A stretch of 19,289 nt of DNA from Bacillota bacterium (GCA_023412455.1 JAEYNQ010000320.1:1-19289); one strand, 5' to 3'; positions 7,934-15,998 are shown, counted from the stretch's first letter. The notes: generated by a model not told the origin, from the letters alone. Numbers and translations are program-made.

Positions 7934-9844
7934 ATGAGGAAAAGGATAGTTATATTTGCCAGTGGTTGGGGAGGTGAATATTTACGAGAAGTTGTGGCAG
8001 GAGTTTTTCAGGTTGCAAAGGAAGAAAATATGGATCTCTTTTCTTTTGTAAACTTTTCCAGTATATCGGAAACGAAACAATATAATAGTATGGAAATGAA
8101 TATTTTCAGGTTGCCTGACTTGCGAGATTTTGATGGAGCCATTCTTATGGCAAAATCTTTTAATATGGAAGAGGAAAAAAGATATGTCTATGAAAAGGTC
8201 TTAGAAGCTGGCATACCTACTATTAGTGTAGATTATGAGTATGAGGGCATCACATCTATTAATACGGATAATTATTATGGTATGTTTGAACTGACTAATC
8301 ATGTGATTCAAAAGCATGGTGTTAGAAATATTGTTTTTATGGGTGGGCCACAGGGACATTTGGAGAGTGAAATAAGGCTACAAGCAGTACAAGATTTGGC
8401 CCATGAAAATGGAATGAGCATACCCCAAGAGAATATTCTTCATGGGGATTGGGTAATGGACAAGGCAAAAGCAGAGGTAGAAGGATGGTTATCTAGCAAT
8501 AAGCAGCTGCCACATGCTTTTATTTGTGCAAATGATGTAATGGCCATAGGAATCTGTGATTTTCTAAAAGAACAGGGTTATCGTATTCCTGAAGACGTCA
8601 TCGTTACAGGCTACGATGGGATTGAGCCTGGGAAGGTCTATGATCCTGTTATTGCTTCTGTGAGCCATGAATGGTACAGTATGGGCATCATGACCATGAA
8701 GACCTTGTTAAATAAAATAGAAGGTAAAGAAGATGTTTCTCTTGAAACAATGAAGACTAGGTTTGTGCCAGGAGAAAGTTGTGGCTGTCATTTGGATAAA
8801 ACCCAAAATAGTATCAAACTAAAAAATAGCAATAACCGTATTTTTCAAAGATATGAAGCTTGGGCATGTGATACGCATTTTAGAAACATTTATTTAGCAG
8901 TAAGAAAAGCTGAGGATATAAGTACGTTACATCATCGCCTTAATGATTTCTTTGTTTCTGAGAATTGGATGGAAGGCAAGGATTTTATGCTTTGTCTAGA
9001 ACCCGAATATTTTAATATTGAGGATGAAGATGAGAATTTACCCGTTAAAGGTTACAGCAATAAAATGGATGTCATTTGCTCACTGAAGGATGGAGTAGCT
9101 AGACCCCATGAGATTTTAACACTTAAAAAGGCCATGTTTCGTGTTGCTCAGGAGAAACAGGAACCAGGGATGTACATGTTTGTACCCTTATCAAGTGAAG
9201 GAAAAAGTTATGGTTTTGCCATGATTACGAGAGATATGGATATTATTTTAGGAAATGGACTCTATATTTGGACGAGACATGTCAATCAGTATTTGGAACA
9301 AGTTCGTCGTAACCTAACCATAGTGGACTTGATGAAAAAGTTAACCAATCTTTCTATTACAGATACGCTGACGGGTGTATATAATCGTGCAGGCTGTGAA
9401 AAAATCACCTATCCTATGTTGGAGGAGTACAGAAAATTAGGTAAAACAGGTGTGGTTATGCTTGCAGATATTGATAGAATGAAGAGGATTAATGATGAGT
9501 ATGGTCATGAAAGTGGGGATTTAGCACTTTGCATCGTTGCTAGGGTATTAAGAGAACAGATTCCTTGTGAATGGATTGTTGCTCGTTTTGGTGGAGATGA
9601 ATTTTTTATTGGTGGAGAAGTAATGCCTTCCATGGTTTTAGATGCTATGATAGCAGATATTACAAAAAAACTTGAAGAGGAAGCAAAAAGGTGCCACATC
9701 AAATTTGACCTAAAAATTAGCATAGGCTATAAAATCATAACACCAGATAGTGAACTGAGTGTGGAAAAGAGCCTTCAGAAAGCTGATGCACTCATGTATG
9801 ATGTTAAGAAATGCCATCATGAAGAAGCAAATAGGAACAGATAA
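7934..9844 (+). CDS. LacI-type ligand-sensing domain fused to GGDEF diguanylate cyclase
   Basis: I start this 636-residue protein at the ATG at 7934, which has GGAGG seven bases upstream; an upstream GTG at 7871 lies at the expected transcription start and lacks a ribosome site. Residues ~2-275 form a periplasmic-binding-protein-like fold of LacI type (RIVIFASGWGGEYL, VRNIVFMGGPQGH, HAFICANDVMAIGICDFL, VIVTGYDGIEPG), but with no DNA-binding helix-turn-helix in front. A middle region (~290-460) is unassigned. The GGDEF domain (~470-630) has TDTLTGVYNRAG, ADIDRMKRINDEYGH and RFGGDEFF (GGDEF at 553-557), so it should make c-di-GMP. The usual RxxD inhibitory site before GGDEF is replaced by PCEW, so product inhibition is probably absent. 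No signal peptide or TM segment is seen, so sensing is cytoplasmic. It opposes the HD-GYP enzyme upstream. Confidence 0.9.
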   Translation: MRKRIVIFASGWGGEYLREVVAGVFQVAKEENMDLFSFVNFSSISETKQYNSMEMNIFRLPDLRDFDGAILMAKSFNMEEEKRYVYEKVLEAGIPTISVDYEYEGITSINTDNYYGMFELTNHVIQKHGVRNIVFMGGPQGHLESEIRLQAVQDLAHENGMSIPQENILHGDWVMDKAKAEVEGWLSSNKQLPHAFICANDVMAIGICDFLKEQGYRIPEDVIVTGYDGIEPGKVYDPVIASVSHEWYSMGIMTMKTLLNKIEGKEDVSLETMKTRFVPGESCGCHLDKTQNSIKLKNSNNRIFQRYEAWACDTHFRNIYLAVRKAEDISTLHHRLNDFFVSENWMEGKDFMLCLEPEYFNIEDEDENLPVKGYSNKMDVICSLKDGVARPHEILTLKKAMFRVAQEKQEPGMYMFVPLSSEGKSYGFAMITRDMDIILGNGLYIWTRHVNQYLEQVRRNLTIVDLMKKLTNLSITDTLTGVYNRAGCEKITYPMLEEYRKLGKTGVVMLADIDRMKRINDEYGHESGDLALCIVARVLREQIPCEWIVARFGGDEFFIGGEVMPSMVLDAMIADITKKLEEEAKRCHIKFDLKISIGYKIITPDSELSVEKSLQKADALMYDVKKCHHEEANRNR

Positions 9845-9862
9845 AACTATAACTAGCCTTTC

Positions 9863-9905
9863 AAAAGGTCTTTTATGATGAATTAACAATCATAGAAGAC
9901 CTTTT
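9863..9905 (+). terminator. Terminator after the GGDEF gene
   Basis: AAAAGGTCTTTTATGAT (9863-9879) pairs over 17 positions, with one G-T pair, with ATCATAGAAGACCTTTT (9889-9905) around a nine-base loop. The hairpin ends in TTTT on both strands, so it may work in both directions. It lies 18 bases after the stop codon. Confidence 0.8.
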
Positions 9906-9946
9906 ATGATGGTAAGAGAATTAGTTATAGGCATTATGCCTTTTGA

Positions 9947-10096
9947 GTATTGCCTAAACACGGATTTGCCAAGCTGTCTGGCAATTGGTTAGATATAAAA
10001 TGCGATGAGCTCAATACAGAACATCAAGGTATATGACGGAATTTCGTCAATACAGTGGCAGGCGAGAAAGCATTTAATAAAAAACTGTATAAATAA
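9947..10096 (+). pseudogene. Possible degraded coding fragment between GGDEF and FAD/Rieske genes
   Basis: One + frame between a TGA at 9944 and a TAA at 10094 reads protein-like (PKHGFAKLSGNWLDIKCDEL), is interrupted by TGA at 10034-10036, and then resumes (RNFVNTVAGEKAFNKK). I recognise no family, and it has no start codon with a ribosome site. It could be the eroded end of a lost gene or chance; the amino-acid composition is the only support. Confidence 0.25.
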
Positions 10097-10123
10097 TAAA
10101 AAGCTGTAAGCTAAAAAGATGTA

Positions 10124-11419
10124 TTACTTTAGGTCATCCGTTGCAGGATTATTGATTAACTGTCCCTCTTCGGTAAAGCGTGAGCCATGGCAGGGGCAAT
10201 CCCAAGTATGCTCCACCTCATTCCACTTCAAAGCACATCCTAAGTGAGGACAACGTTTGGTAGAAAAGGTGAGAAGGTTTTTAGTGGCTTCACACACATT
10301 GATAAAAAGCTGGGGATGCAGCATGGTCCTATGGGGATCAAAAACAGTAGCATAAGGATGAGTTTTGCCTAGAAGCCTATCGCGAATGATCAGGGCAGAG
10401 ACCATGGACGAAGTCATTCCCCATTTATTAAAGCCTGTAGCAACATAAAAACCGGTAGTATTCTTACCATACAATCCGATATAAGGTACACTGTCTAGTG
10501 TCATGCAATCTTGGGTGGCCCAGCGATAGCGTGCCTTTGCATGAGGATAATAGCGATTGGCAAATGCGAATAGTTCATTCCAGTTACCTCCCTTTTTACC
10601 TGTACGGTGTCCACCACCACCAAGGAGTAACAAACCGTTTTGATTTCTAAAGGAGAGTCCTTTGCCACTTTCGTCGATATACATACCCTCTACATTTTGG
10701 GCGTTCTCAAGTGCCAAAACATAGGAACGACTTTGATACATTTTTAAGAAATAAGCACCGTGCTTGTTGAGAATAGGAAAATGAGTGGCCATTATGATGT
10801 GCTGAGCAGTGATGACACCACTAGTGGTCTTGGCTGTCCCCACACCTAGTTCTGTAATTTTTGTATGTTCATAGATATGAAGTGATTTGGAAATAGCAGC
10901 AATGAATTTTAAAGGATGGAACTGTGCCTGATTAGGAAACTTGATAGCACCTACTGTGGATAGGGGGAGAGGAAGCTGGGATGTGTACTCTGCTTCATAG
11001 CCAAGGCGATGAAGCGCCTTAAGTTCCTTCTCTAATGGCTCCTGCTGTGTAAGAGAATAGACAAAGGAGTCCTTCACTTCATAATCACAATCTATTGATT
11101 GACACAGCTCACTAAATTGATGCAAGGCATCGGCATTTGCCTCTAAATACATTTTTGCTTTTTCTACACCTAATTCCTTAATGAGCTTGTCATAGATGAG
11201 ACCATGTTGAAAGGTAATTTTGGCAGTGGTATTTTGTGTAACGCCACCACAGATACAATCAGCTTCCACTAAGATATAATCAATATTTGCCTGCTTTAAC
11301 ATATAAGCGCAGAGTATACCTGTTATACCACCTCCAATAATCAATACATCTGTCTTTGTATCACCTTTTAGTGGTGGAAAACTAGGAAGCTCTACTGTTT
11401 CTTTCCAAAGAGAACCCAT
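10124..11419 (-). CDS. FAD-dependent oxidoreductase with C-terminal Rieske 2Fe-2S domain
   Basis: This 431-residue protein starts at an ATG with GGAGG seven bases upstream (11431-11427). Residues ~22-360 form a DAO-type FAD domain with the dinucleotide-binding DVLIIGGGITGILCAY and a later TTGFYVATGFNKWGMTSS segment. The C-terminus is a Rieske domain: C390-x-H392 in CPHLGC and C408-x2-H411 in CPCHGSRF supply the cluster ligands, and C395 and C410 are the usual disulfide pair. Residues between the two domains are few, as in the shorter clostridial form; relatives such as B. subtilis YhfW are nearer 500 residues. The substrate is unknown. The gene is alone on the - strand, with its upstream block (11453-11584) duplicated at the left end of the window beside a truncated copy. 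Confidence 0.92.
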   Translation of the reverse strand: MGSLWKETVELPSFPPLKGDTKTDVLIIGGGITGILCAYMLKQANIDYILVEADCICGGVTQNTTAKITFQHGLIYDKLIKELGVEKAKMYLEANADALHQFSELCQSIDCDYEVKDSFVYSLTQQEPLEKELKALHRLGYEAEYTSQLPLPLSTVGAIKFPNQAQFHPLKFIAAISKSLHIYEHTKITELGVGTAKTTSGVITAQHIIMATHFPILNKHGAYFLKMYQSRSYVLALENAQNVEGMYIDESGKGLSFRNQNGLLLLGGGGHRTGKKGGNWNELFAFANRYYPHAKARYRWATQDCMTLDSVPYIGLYGKNTTGFYVATGFNKWGMTSSMVSALIIRDRLLGKTHPYATVFDPHRTMLHPQLFINVCEATKNLLTFSTKRCPHLGCALKWNEVEHTWDCPCHGSRFTEEGQLINNPATDDLK

Positions 11420-11452
11420 ACCATAACCTCCAATAGTATCAAATAGATAATT

Positions 11453-11584
11453 TTTTGTTTAGTATGTACCTATCATTCAAAAACATACATTTTATTGTAT
11501 ACAAAACGAGATAATATAGATTAAAATATTTAAAAAATTTAAAAATAATACCTCTATACTATGAATTTGCAGATCATCTAGAAT
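11453..11584. repeat. Duplicated upstream regulatory block, copy B
   Basis: This copy lies 34 bases upstream of the intact FAD/Rieske start and matches 66-204 (57 of 60 positions over the best part). It contains GTATGTAC (11462-11469), ACATAC (11483-11488) and the palindrome TTGTATACAA (11495-11504), spaced like repeated operator half-sites. CCTCTAT (11551-11557) and ATAGAGG (11583-11589) form a further inverted pair that copy A lacks. I cannot place a confident -35/-10 for the - strand gene. The MCP gene on the other side has its own promoter outside the block. Confidence 0.8.
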
Positions 11585-11618
11585 AGAGGTGTCCTTACAC
11601 TAACCTTATAGTCATTAG

Positions 11619-11647
11619 TTGACAAAATAAACCAAAAAACATATTAT
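11619..11647 (+). promoter_or_regulatory. Promoter of the chemotaxis receptor gene
   Basis: A perfect TTGACA (11619-11624), a 17-base spacer and TATTAT (11642-11647, five of six consensus bases) form a strong housekeeping-type promoter. Transcription would start near 11654, leaving a leader of about 70 very AT-rich bases before the ATG at 11726. Confidence 0.8.
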
Positions 11648-11725
11648 ATTTTTATATTATAAAAAATTTTAAAAATATAATGAATATATTATAACAATTT
11701 GATGAAAAATATAGGGGGTAGGGAC

Positions 11726-13189
11726 ATGGAATTTAATGAAAGACAAATTGCAAGAAATAATAAGGCAATACTTATAGGGAGTATAGTACTTTACTTAGGT
11801 TATCTAAGTACTAATTTAAGCTTTGCATTAAGGACCCAAGAGATAGGACAATGGATAGGGATAGGTCTTAATATTTTAGGCATTTTAGTAAGTTTCCTAT
11901 GGAATAAGAAAGCGCCCTTCAAGAAAAGTACATTTAACTTTATTTTATTACTATTCATGATTAACTATACTGCTGAAACGCTATTTATGGAATATATATA
12001 CTATTATACGTATATTATACCTATCATTTTTGTAACTATTCTATGGTTTAGCTTACAATTATTTGATAAAATAATTGGAGCTACTATCCTTATAAATAGT
12101 ATGAATCTAGCATTTAAATATCATCTAGGTGGGGAAGTTATAAGAGAGGGAGTATATAATCTAATATTGATTATTCTATTTTCTATTGTAGCAAGGTATA
12201 CAATGAAATCTATTATTAAGTACATGAAAGAGAATCAAGAAACGATTCAAGAGGTAGCTCTTAAGCAGAGTAGGGGAGCAGAGCAAGTTATTCAAACAGT
12301 CACAGTAACCAATGACCACTTCAAAGAAATACTTGCAGAATTAAAATTAATTAGTCAACAAGCAGAAAGCAATACCTTTTCAATGAAGGCCATTTCAGAG
12401 AGTAATATTGAAACAGTGAATGAAATTAATCAGCAAGTGGATAAGACAGGCAAGATTCAAGAGGCTATTACTACAACGTTGAATAATGTAGAGACTGTAC
12501 ATGCTACGGCAGGGGGACTCTTGGAAATTGTTCAAAATGGGATCCATTTATCAACAGGGTTAACCCAACAAGCAGAAGCAGTTAATTTAAATATGAATGA
12601 AATGGATACAACAATCCATAAGCTAGCAGAGAGAGTAAAACAGGTTTCTGAGATAACAGATACGATTTTATCTATTTCTAATCAAACGAATTTATTAGCA
12701 CTCAATGCTTCTATAGAAGCAGCTAGGGCAGGAGAGGCAGGTAGGGGCTTCGCTGTAGTGGCAGAGGAGATTCGCCATCTATCTGAGCAAACCAAACTTT
12801 CAACACAACAAATAACAGAGATTATCAATGAATTGAAACAAGTCACAAGTAATACAACAAAGGTTTTGATGGAATCTGTACATAATATTAAGAAGCAACA
12901 TAATCAAGTTATAAATGTTAATCAGAGTTTTACGAAGGGTGGAGAGCAAGTTGAAGTGCTTAAGAATCTTATGGATGGCATATTAAAGGATATTAATAGG
13001 GTTAATGAGGCCAACAAGGATATTGTAAGCAGTATTCATCAATTATCAGCTGCTACAGAAGAAGTATCCAGTTCTTCACAGGAAAGCTTAGCAGGAGCTG
13101 AAAGCACTGGAATGAGCATTATGCGTTTTAGTACGCAAATTAATGAAATTTATGAAAAATTAAACGACCTTGTTACGGCAATGAGGTAA
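11726..13189 (+). CDS. Methyl-accepting chemotaxis-type receptor, six TM segments, no HAMP
   Basis: I start this 487-residue protein at the ATG at 11726, which has AGGGGG seven bases upstream; TTG/ATG codons at 11699-11702 lack a ribosome site. Six hydrophobic segments occupy about residues 15-175, with short loops and no large extracellular ligand domain. After TM6 comes a long coiled-coil signalling domain, with the conserved hairpin tip EAARAGEAGRGFAVVAEEIR around residues 331-350. No HAMP domain is apparent between membrane and coiled coil. Such receptors couple to CheA/CheW and may sense the membrane state or a ligand within the TM bundle. No other chemotaxis gene is nearby. A strong promoter precedes it; I see no clear terminator after it. 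Confidence 0.9.
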   Translation: MEFNERQIARNNKAILIGSIVLYLGYLSTNLSFALRTQEIGQWIGIGLNILGILVSFLWNKKAPFKKSTFNFILLLFMINYTAETLFMEYIYYYTYIIPIIFVTILWFSLQLFDKIIGATILINSMNLAFKYHLGGEVIREGVYNLILIILFSIVARYTMKSIIKYMKENQETIQEVALKQSRGAEQVIQTVTVTNDHFKEILAELKLISQQAESNTFSMKAISESNIETVNEINQQVDKTGKIQEAITTTLNNVETVHATAGGLLEIVQNGIHLSTGLTQQAEAVNLNMNEMDTTIHKLAERVKQVSEITDTILSISNQTNLLALNASIEAARAGEAGRGFAVVAEEIRHLSEQTKLSTQQITEIINELKQVTSNTTKVLMESVHNIKKQHNQVINVNQSFTKGGEQVEVLKNLMDGILKDINRVNEANKDIVSSIHQLSAATEEVSSSSQESLAGAESTGMSIMRFSTQINEIYEKLNDLVTAMR

Positions 13190-13337
13190 TCCTATTATAA
13201 ATCTAACCCACTCGCTTTAACTATATCTACAGATATAAGGAAAGGAAACTGGGGGAGTAGGATATGAAAAGATGAAACAGTAGATGGAATCATAGGATGA
13301 ATTTCCAACTTTATGATATTGGAAAAGGGAGAGGGAT

Positions 13338-13477
13338 ATGACTACTATAGAGGTTCAATATTCGGATGAATAGGTAATCAAGCTATTGCCATGGGAAGGG
13401 TTAATTTTGATGGTTATATTGCATTTTTTGCAGATATTGTCATTGCACCTGAATATCAGCATAGGGGGGAATTATGA
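13338..13477 (+). pseudogene. Remnant of a GNAT family N-acetyltransferase gene
   Basis: An ATG at 13338, with GGGAGAGGG before it, opens MTTIEVQYSDE and meets TAG after 11 codons. After a frame change the sequence reads GNQAIAMGRV, then DGYIAFFADIVIAPEYQHRG, to a TGA at 13475. These two pieces match the N-terminus and the motif-A region of small GNAT acetyltransferases; roughly 35-45 codons between them and everything after the acetyl-CoA loop are missing. The gene has lost both middle and end and cannot be functional. Its end overlaps the start of the CPBP gene by four bases, so the present CPBP ribosome site lies inside the remnant. Confidence 0.75.
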
Positions 13478-14298
13478 AGAAAAAGGAAAAAATTATTTTA
13501 ATTAGTTTTATTGTGATTACTTTGGGAGCTGGATTTCTAGTGGCATTTTCGAAACAGTTTTTTGAGGATACTAAGTATAGTGACTTTTGGTACGCATTAA
13601 CATGGTGCGGACTACCAGGACTTATTGGACAAGTATTTTTAAAGAATTGGGAGAAGGCTGGTATAAGATTAGAGTTTGAAAAAAATAGGAATTGGCTGTG
13701 CATGGCTCTATTTGCTTTTCCACTAATAGGCTTAATTAGTATGTTCATTCGAATGGGTTTAGGAGGCGTTGATTTCGAGAGAGCTGCACTAGATATATCG
13801 CCTGCATTTATTTTTGGGGGGTTCATTGGAGCTGCTATCAGGCTTTTTTGCGAAGAATTTTCTTGGAGGGGAAATTTGCTGCCACTTCTTGAGAAGATAG
13901 GTATGAATGATTTTGTGCTCTACCTAGTAAGTGGGTTAATAGGGGGAATCTGGATGGTAATCTATAGTTTATTTTTTGTAGAGGATAGTCTTGCTAACCC
14001 ATCTTTTATAGTCCTCAATATGGTTATTACTATGTTATTATCACCGATTTTGATAGAGCTATATCGCATCACCCATTCTATATGGCCTGGTGTTATTTTA
14101 CAAACGATGCAGGATCTGTTTCCATATATGCTACTTTCAAAAATACAGCTTATTCCATTAGATAGCACATTAGAATTTATGTTTGACCTCACTTTTGGTA
14201 TATTCCCTTTTGTGGTATTGCTGGGCTTAGGTTTATGGCTTCGTAAAAAGAGATGTGAAAAAGCTAATAAAGAAGTATTTGAGATGAGACCGTTATAG
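13474..14298 (+). CDS. CPBP-family membrane protein lacking the catalytic histidines
   Basis: This 274-residue protein has seven or eight hydrophobic segments and matches the CPBP/Abi (Rce1-like) intramembrane protease family. The first motif is intact: EEFSWR at 127-132 gives EExxxR. The second motif, usually like WGxWH, reads GGIWM (M161 in place of His). The third, usually like WPAILLHxxxN, reads WPGVILQTMQD (Q210 for His, D214 for Asn). Without both histidines proteolysis is unlikely, so this is either a pseudo-enzyme or a decaying gene. The frame is nevertheless open over its full length. The start has GGGGGG four bases upstream. Its neighbours are a GNAT remnant and a broken AraC gene, which favours decay. 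Confidence 0.8.
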   Translation: MKKKEKIILISFIVITLGAGFLVAFSKQFFEDTKYSDFWYALTWCGLPGLIGQVFLKNWEKAGIRLEFEKNRNWLCMALFAFPLIGLISMFIRMGLGGVDFERAALDISPAFIFGGFIGAAIRLFCEEFSWRGNLLPLLEKIGMNDFVLYLVSGLIGGIWMVIYSLFFVEDSLANPSFIVLNMVITMLLSPILIELYRITHSIWPGVILQTMQDLFPYMLLSKIQLIPLDSTLEFMFDLTFGIFPFVVLLGLGLWLRKKRCEKANKEVFEMRPL

Positions 14299-14315
14299 GG
14301 GGCAGGGAGCACACT

Positions 14316-15050
14316 ATGGAATGGATTGAAAGCATTAGAAGAACCATCAATTATTTGGAAGCATATTTATTGGATAGAGGTGAAGAGTAGGAGCTATCAA
14401 AGGAAGTCGGTGTTTCTCTTATTTATTTGCAAAAAGGATTTAATATACTTACGGGTTATTCTCTATCCGAATATGTGCGCAACAGACGATTATATTTAGC
14501 GGCATTAGATGTTATTAGTGAGAAAGAAAAGGTAATAGATATTGCGTATAAATAGGGTTATGAAACACCTGAAAGTTTTTCGAAAGCTTTTTCTAGATTC
14601 CATGGTGTGTCCCCCGTGCAGCTTAGGAAAACGCCTTCCAAAATGAAGATTTTCTTACCCATGAAAATAAATAATCGTATTAGTGGAGATAGCGATATGG
14701 ATTATAGAGTTGAGAGGATGAATAGCTTTAAAGTGATAGGGTTTGAAAGAGCATTTTCTTTTGATACAAGTTATGAGGAGATTCCTAGATTCTGGGGTGA
14801 ATATGCCCAAGAATACATGTGTCCCCTCCTGCAAAAAGATAAACCCGACAATGCCATAGAAGAAACGATATGCAACTGTAAGATTGGGCAGTTTGGGATC
14901 TGCATTGATGATTTAGGGCAGAATAAATTTCGGTATCTGATTGCTGGAATCTATACAGAGGGGAATGTACCAGAGGGAATGGTTACATACGAGTTTAAGG
15001 ACATGGAGTGGGCAAAGTTTACCATTTCAATGCCTATTAGAGGGAAGTAG
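14316..15050 (+). pseudogene. Broken AraC-family regulator with GyrI-like effector domain
   Basis: From the ATG at 14316 one frame encodes an AraC-type DNA-binding domain and a GyrI-like ligand-binding domain, interrupted by TAG at codon 25 (14388-14390) and codon 80 (14553-14555). Recognisable parts are VSLIYLQKGFNILTGYSLSE, EYVRNRRLYLAALDVI, IAYK-stop-GYETPESFSKAF and SRFHGVSPVQLRK in the two helix-turn-helices. The effector domain follows with MDYRVERMNSFKVIGFERAF, IPRFWGEYAQEYM, FGICIDD and FRYLIAGIY. The second TAG sits where relatives have tyrosine. The frame stops at 244 codons, after EWAKF, about 45 short of usual. An internal start near 14607 could translate the effector domain alone, but without a ribosome site. 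Best read as a pseudogene. Confidence 0.85.
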
Positions 15051-15106
15051 ATAGGTCGCTAGTGGAATGGGTGAATTAGTGGTTATGTGAAAAGGGGTGG
15101 GAGTAA

Positions 15107-15790
15107 GTGATCAATATTAAGTTTGAGGATGGGAAATTTTTAGTAAAGGGGACCTTTAATTTAGGACTTGCTGGAATCTATGAAAACAAAGAATACGGGG
15201 TGGGAAATATCCAGATTTTACATGAATTACATGATATCTTAGAGGATATAGAGCGTAATCATTCATATTCTTGGGGAAGTGAACTTGAAGCATTAAAAAA
15301 AGTATCACAAGATGGTGAGGCCATTGCAGAGTATATGACGGAGTATTATAACAAAAGAGAACAAGATATCAATATTAAACAGTTTAATGGTAATCTTTGG
15401 TATAAGATTATGGAAGGCATTATTACATGCTGTTATACATTATGTGATGTGAAGGGTGCCATTTTACAAGCCTATCAAGAAGAAATAGACAACGAGAAAT
15501 TACAAGAGCTTTATAAACAAACGTGGAGTATCATGGATGAGTTTGAAGCTTATGATGGATTACCTAATGATGGAAGTATTCTAAAGCCAGATATAGAGGA
15601 AGGATTACGCCAACTGTTTCCCTTTTTTAATTTTGATGGTTTAGCGAAGACTATTACTCCAGAATATCTAACACTTACTGGGCAGTTTATTGCCTTCCAA
15701 TGTTCTGATCAGTGGGATAAGCAATTACTTTGTTCAGCTTATGATGAGTTAGACGAGAAAAACGCCTTTACTGATTGGCATAATTTTTAG
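15107..15790 (+). CDS. Conserved-looking protein of unknown function
   Basis: I do not recognise this 227-residue protein. It starts at GTG behind a GGGTGGGAG ribosome site. The first ~35 residues look like beta strands (INIKFEDGKFLVKGTF); the rest is mostly acidic helical sequence, rich in aromatic residues and with several cysteines (ITCCYTLCDV, about 107-116), ending in TDWHNF. There is no signal peptide or membrane segment, so it is probably cytoplasmic. It follows the broken AraC gene by 56 bases and has its own terminator. Small acidic proteins of this style are sometimes immunity proteins, but no toxin gene is nearby and I do not assign that role. Confidence 0.7.
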   Translation: MINIKFEDGKFLVKGTFNLGLAGIYENKEYGVGNIQILHELHDILEDIERNHSYSWGSELEALKKVSQDGEAIAEYMTEYYNKREQDINIKQFNGNLWYKIMEGIITCCYTLCDVKGAILQAYQEEIDNEKLQELYKQTWSIMDEFEAYDGLPNDGSILKPDIEEGLRQLFPFFNFDGLAKTITPEYLTLTGQFIAFQCSDQWDKQLLCSAYDELDEKNAFTDWHNF

Positions 15791-15873
15791 GTTCAAATAT
15801 ATAGGATTGGAAAAAAGTATAAGTAATGAAAAAGAAGAGCTGAAATTTTTTTCCTACAGTTAAGTGTAACAAT

Positions 15874-15920
15874 AAAGAGCCTTATAACCTACTTAATGGG
15901 TAGTTTATAGGGCTCTTTAT
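15874..15920 (+). terminator. Long terminator hairpin after the 227-aa gene
   Basis: AAAGAGCCTTATAACCTAC (15874-15892) pairs over about 19 positions, with one mismatch, with GTAGTTTATAGGGCTCTTT (15900-15918). The T-tail is short, but the stem is very stable, and the left arm begins in A-rich sequence, so it may serve both strands. It separates the gene from the MATE gene downstream. Confidence 0.8.
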
Positions 15921-15998
15921 GTGAGAATGTATGCAAAAGTGCGGAGAAGTAATACAATGTAAATAGGAAGATAATTAGAAAGATAAATAGAAAGAGAG

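Noticed and set aside
14316..14606. TAG recoding (pyrrolysine or suppressor) in the AraC gene
   Set aside because: TAG is the ordinary stop of several intact genes in the window, and the same gene has also lost its C-terminus, which fits decay better.
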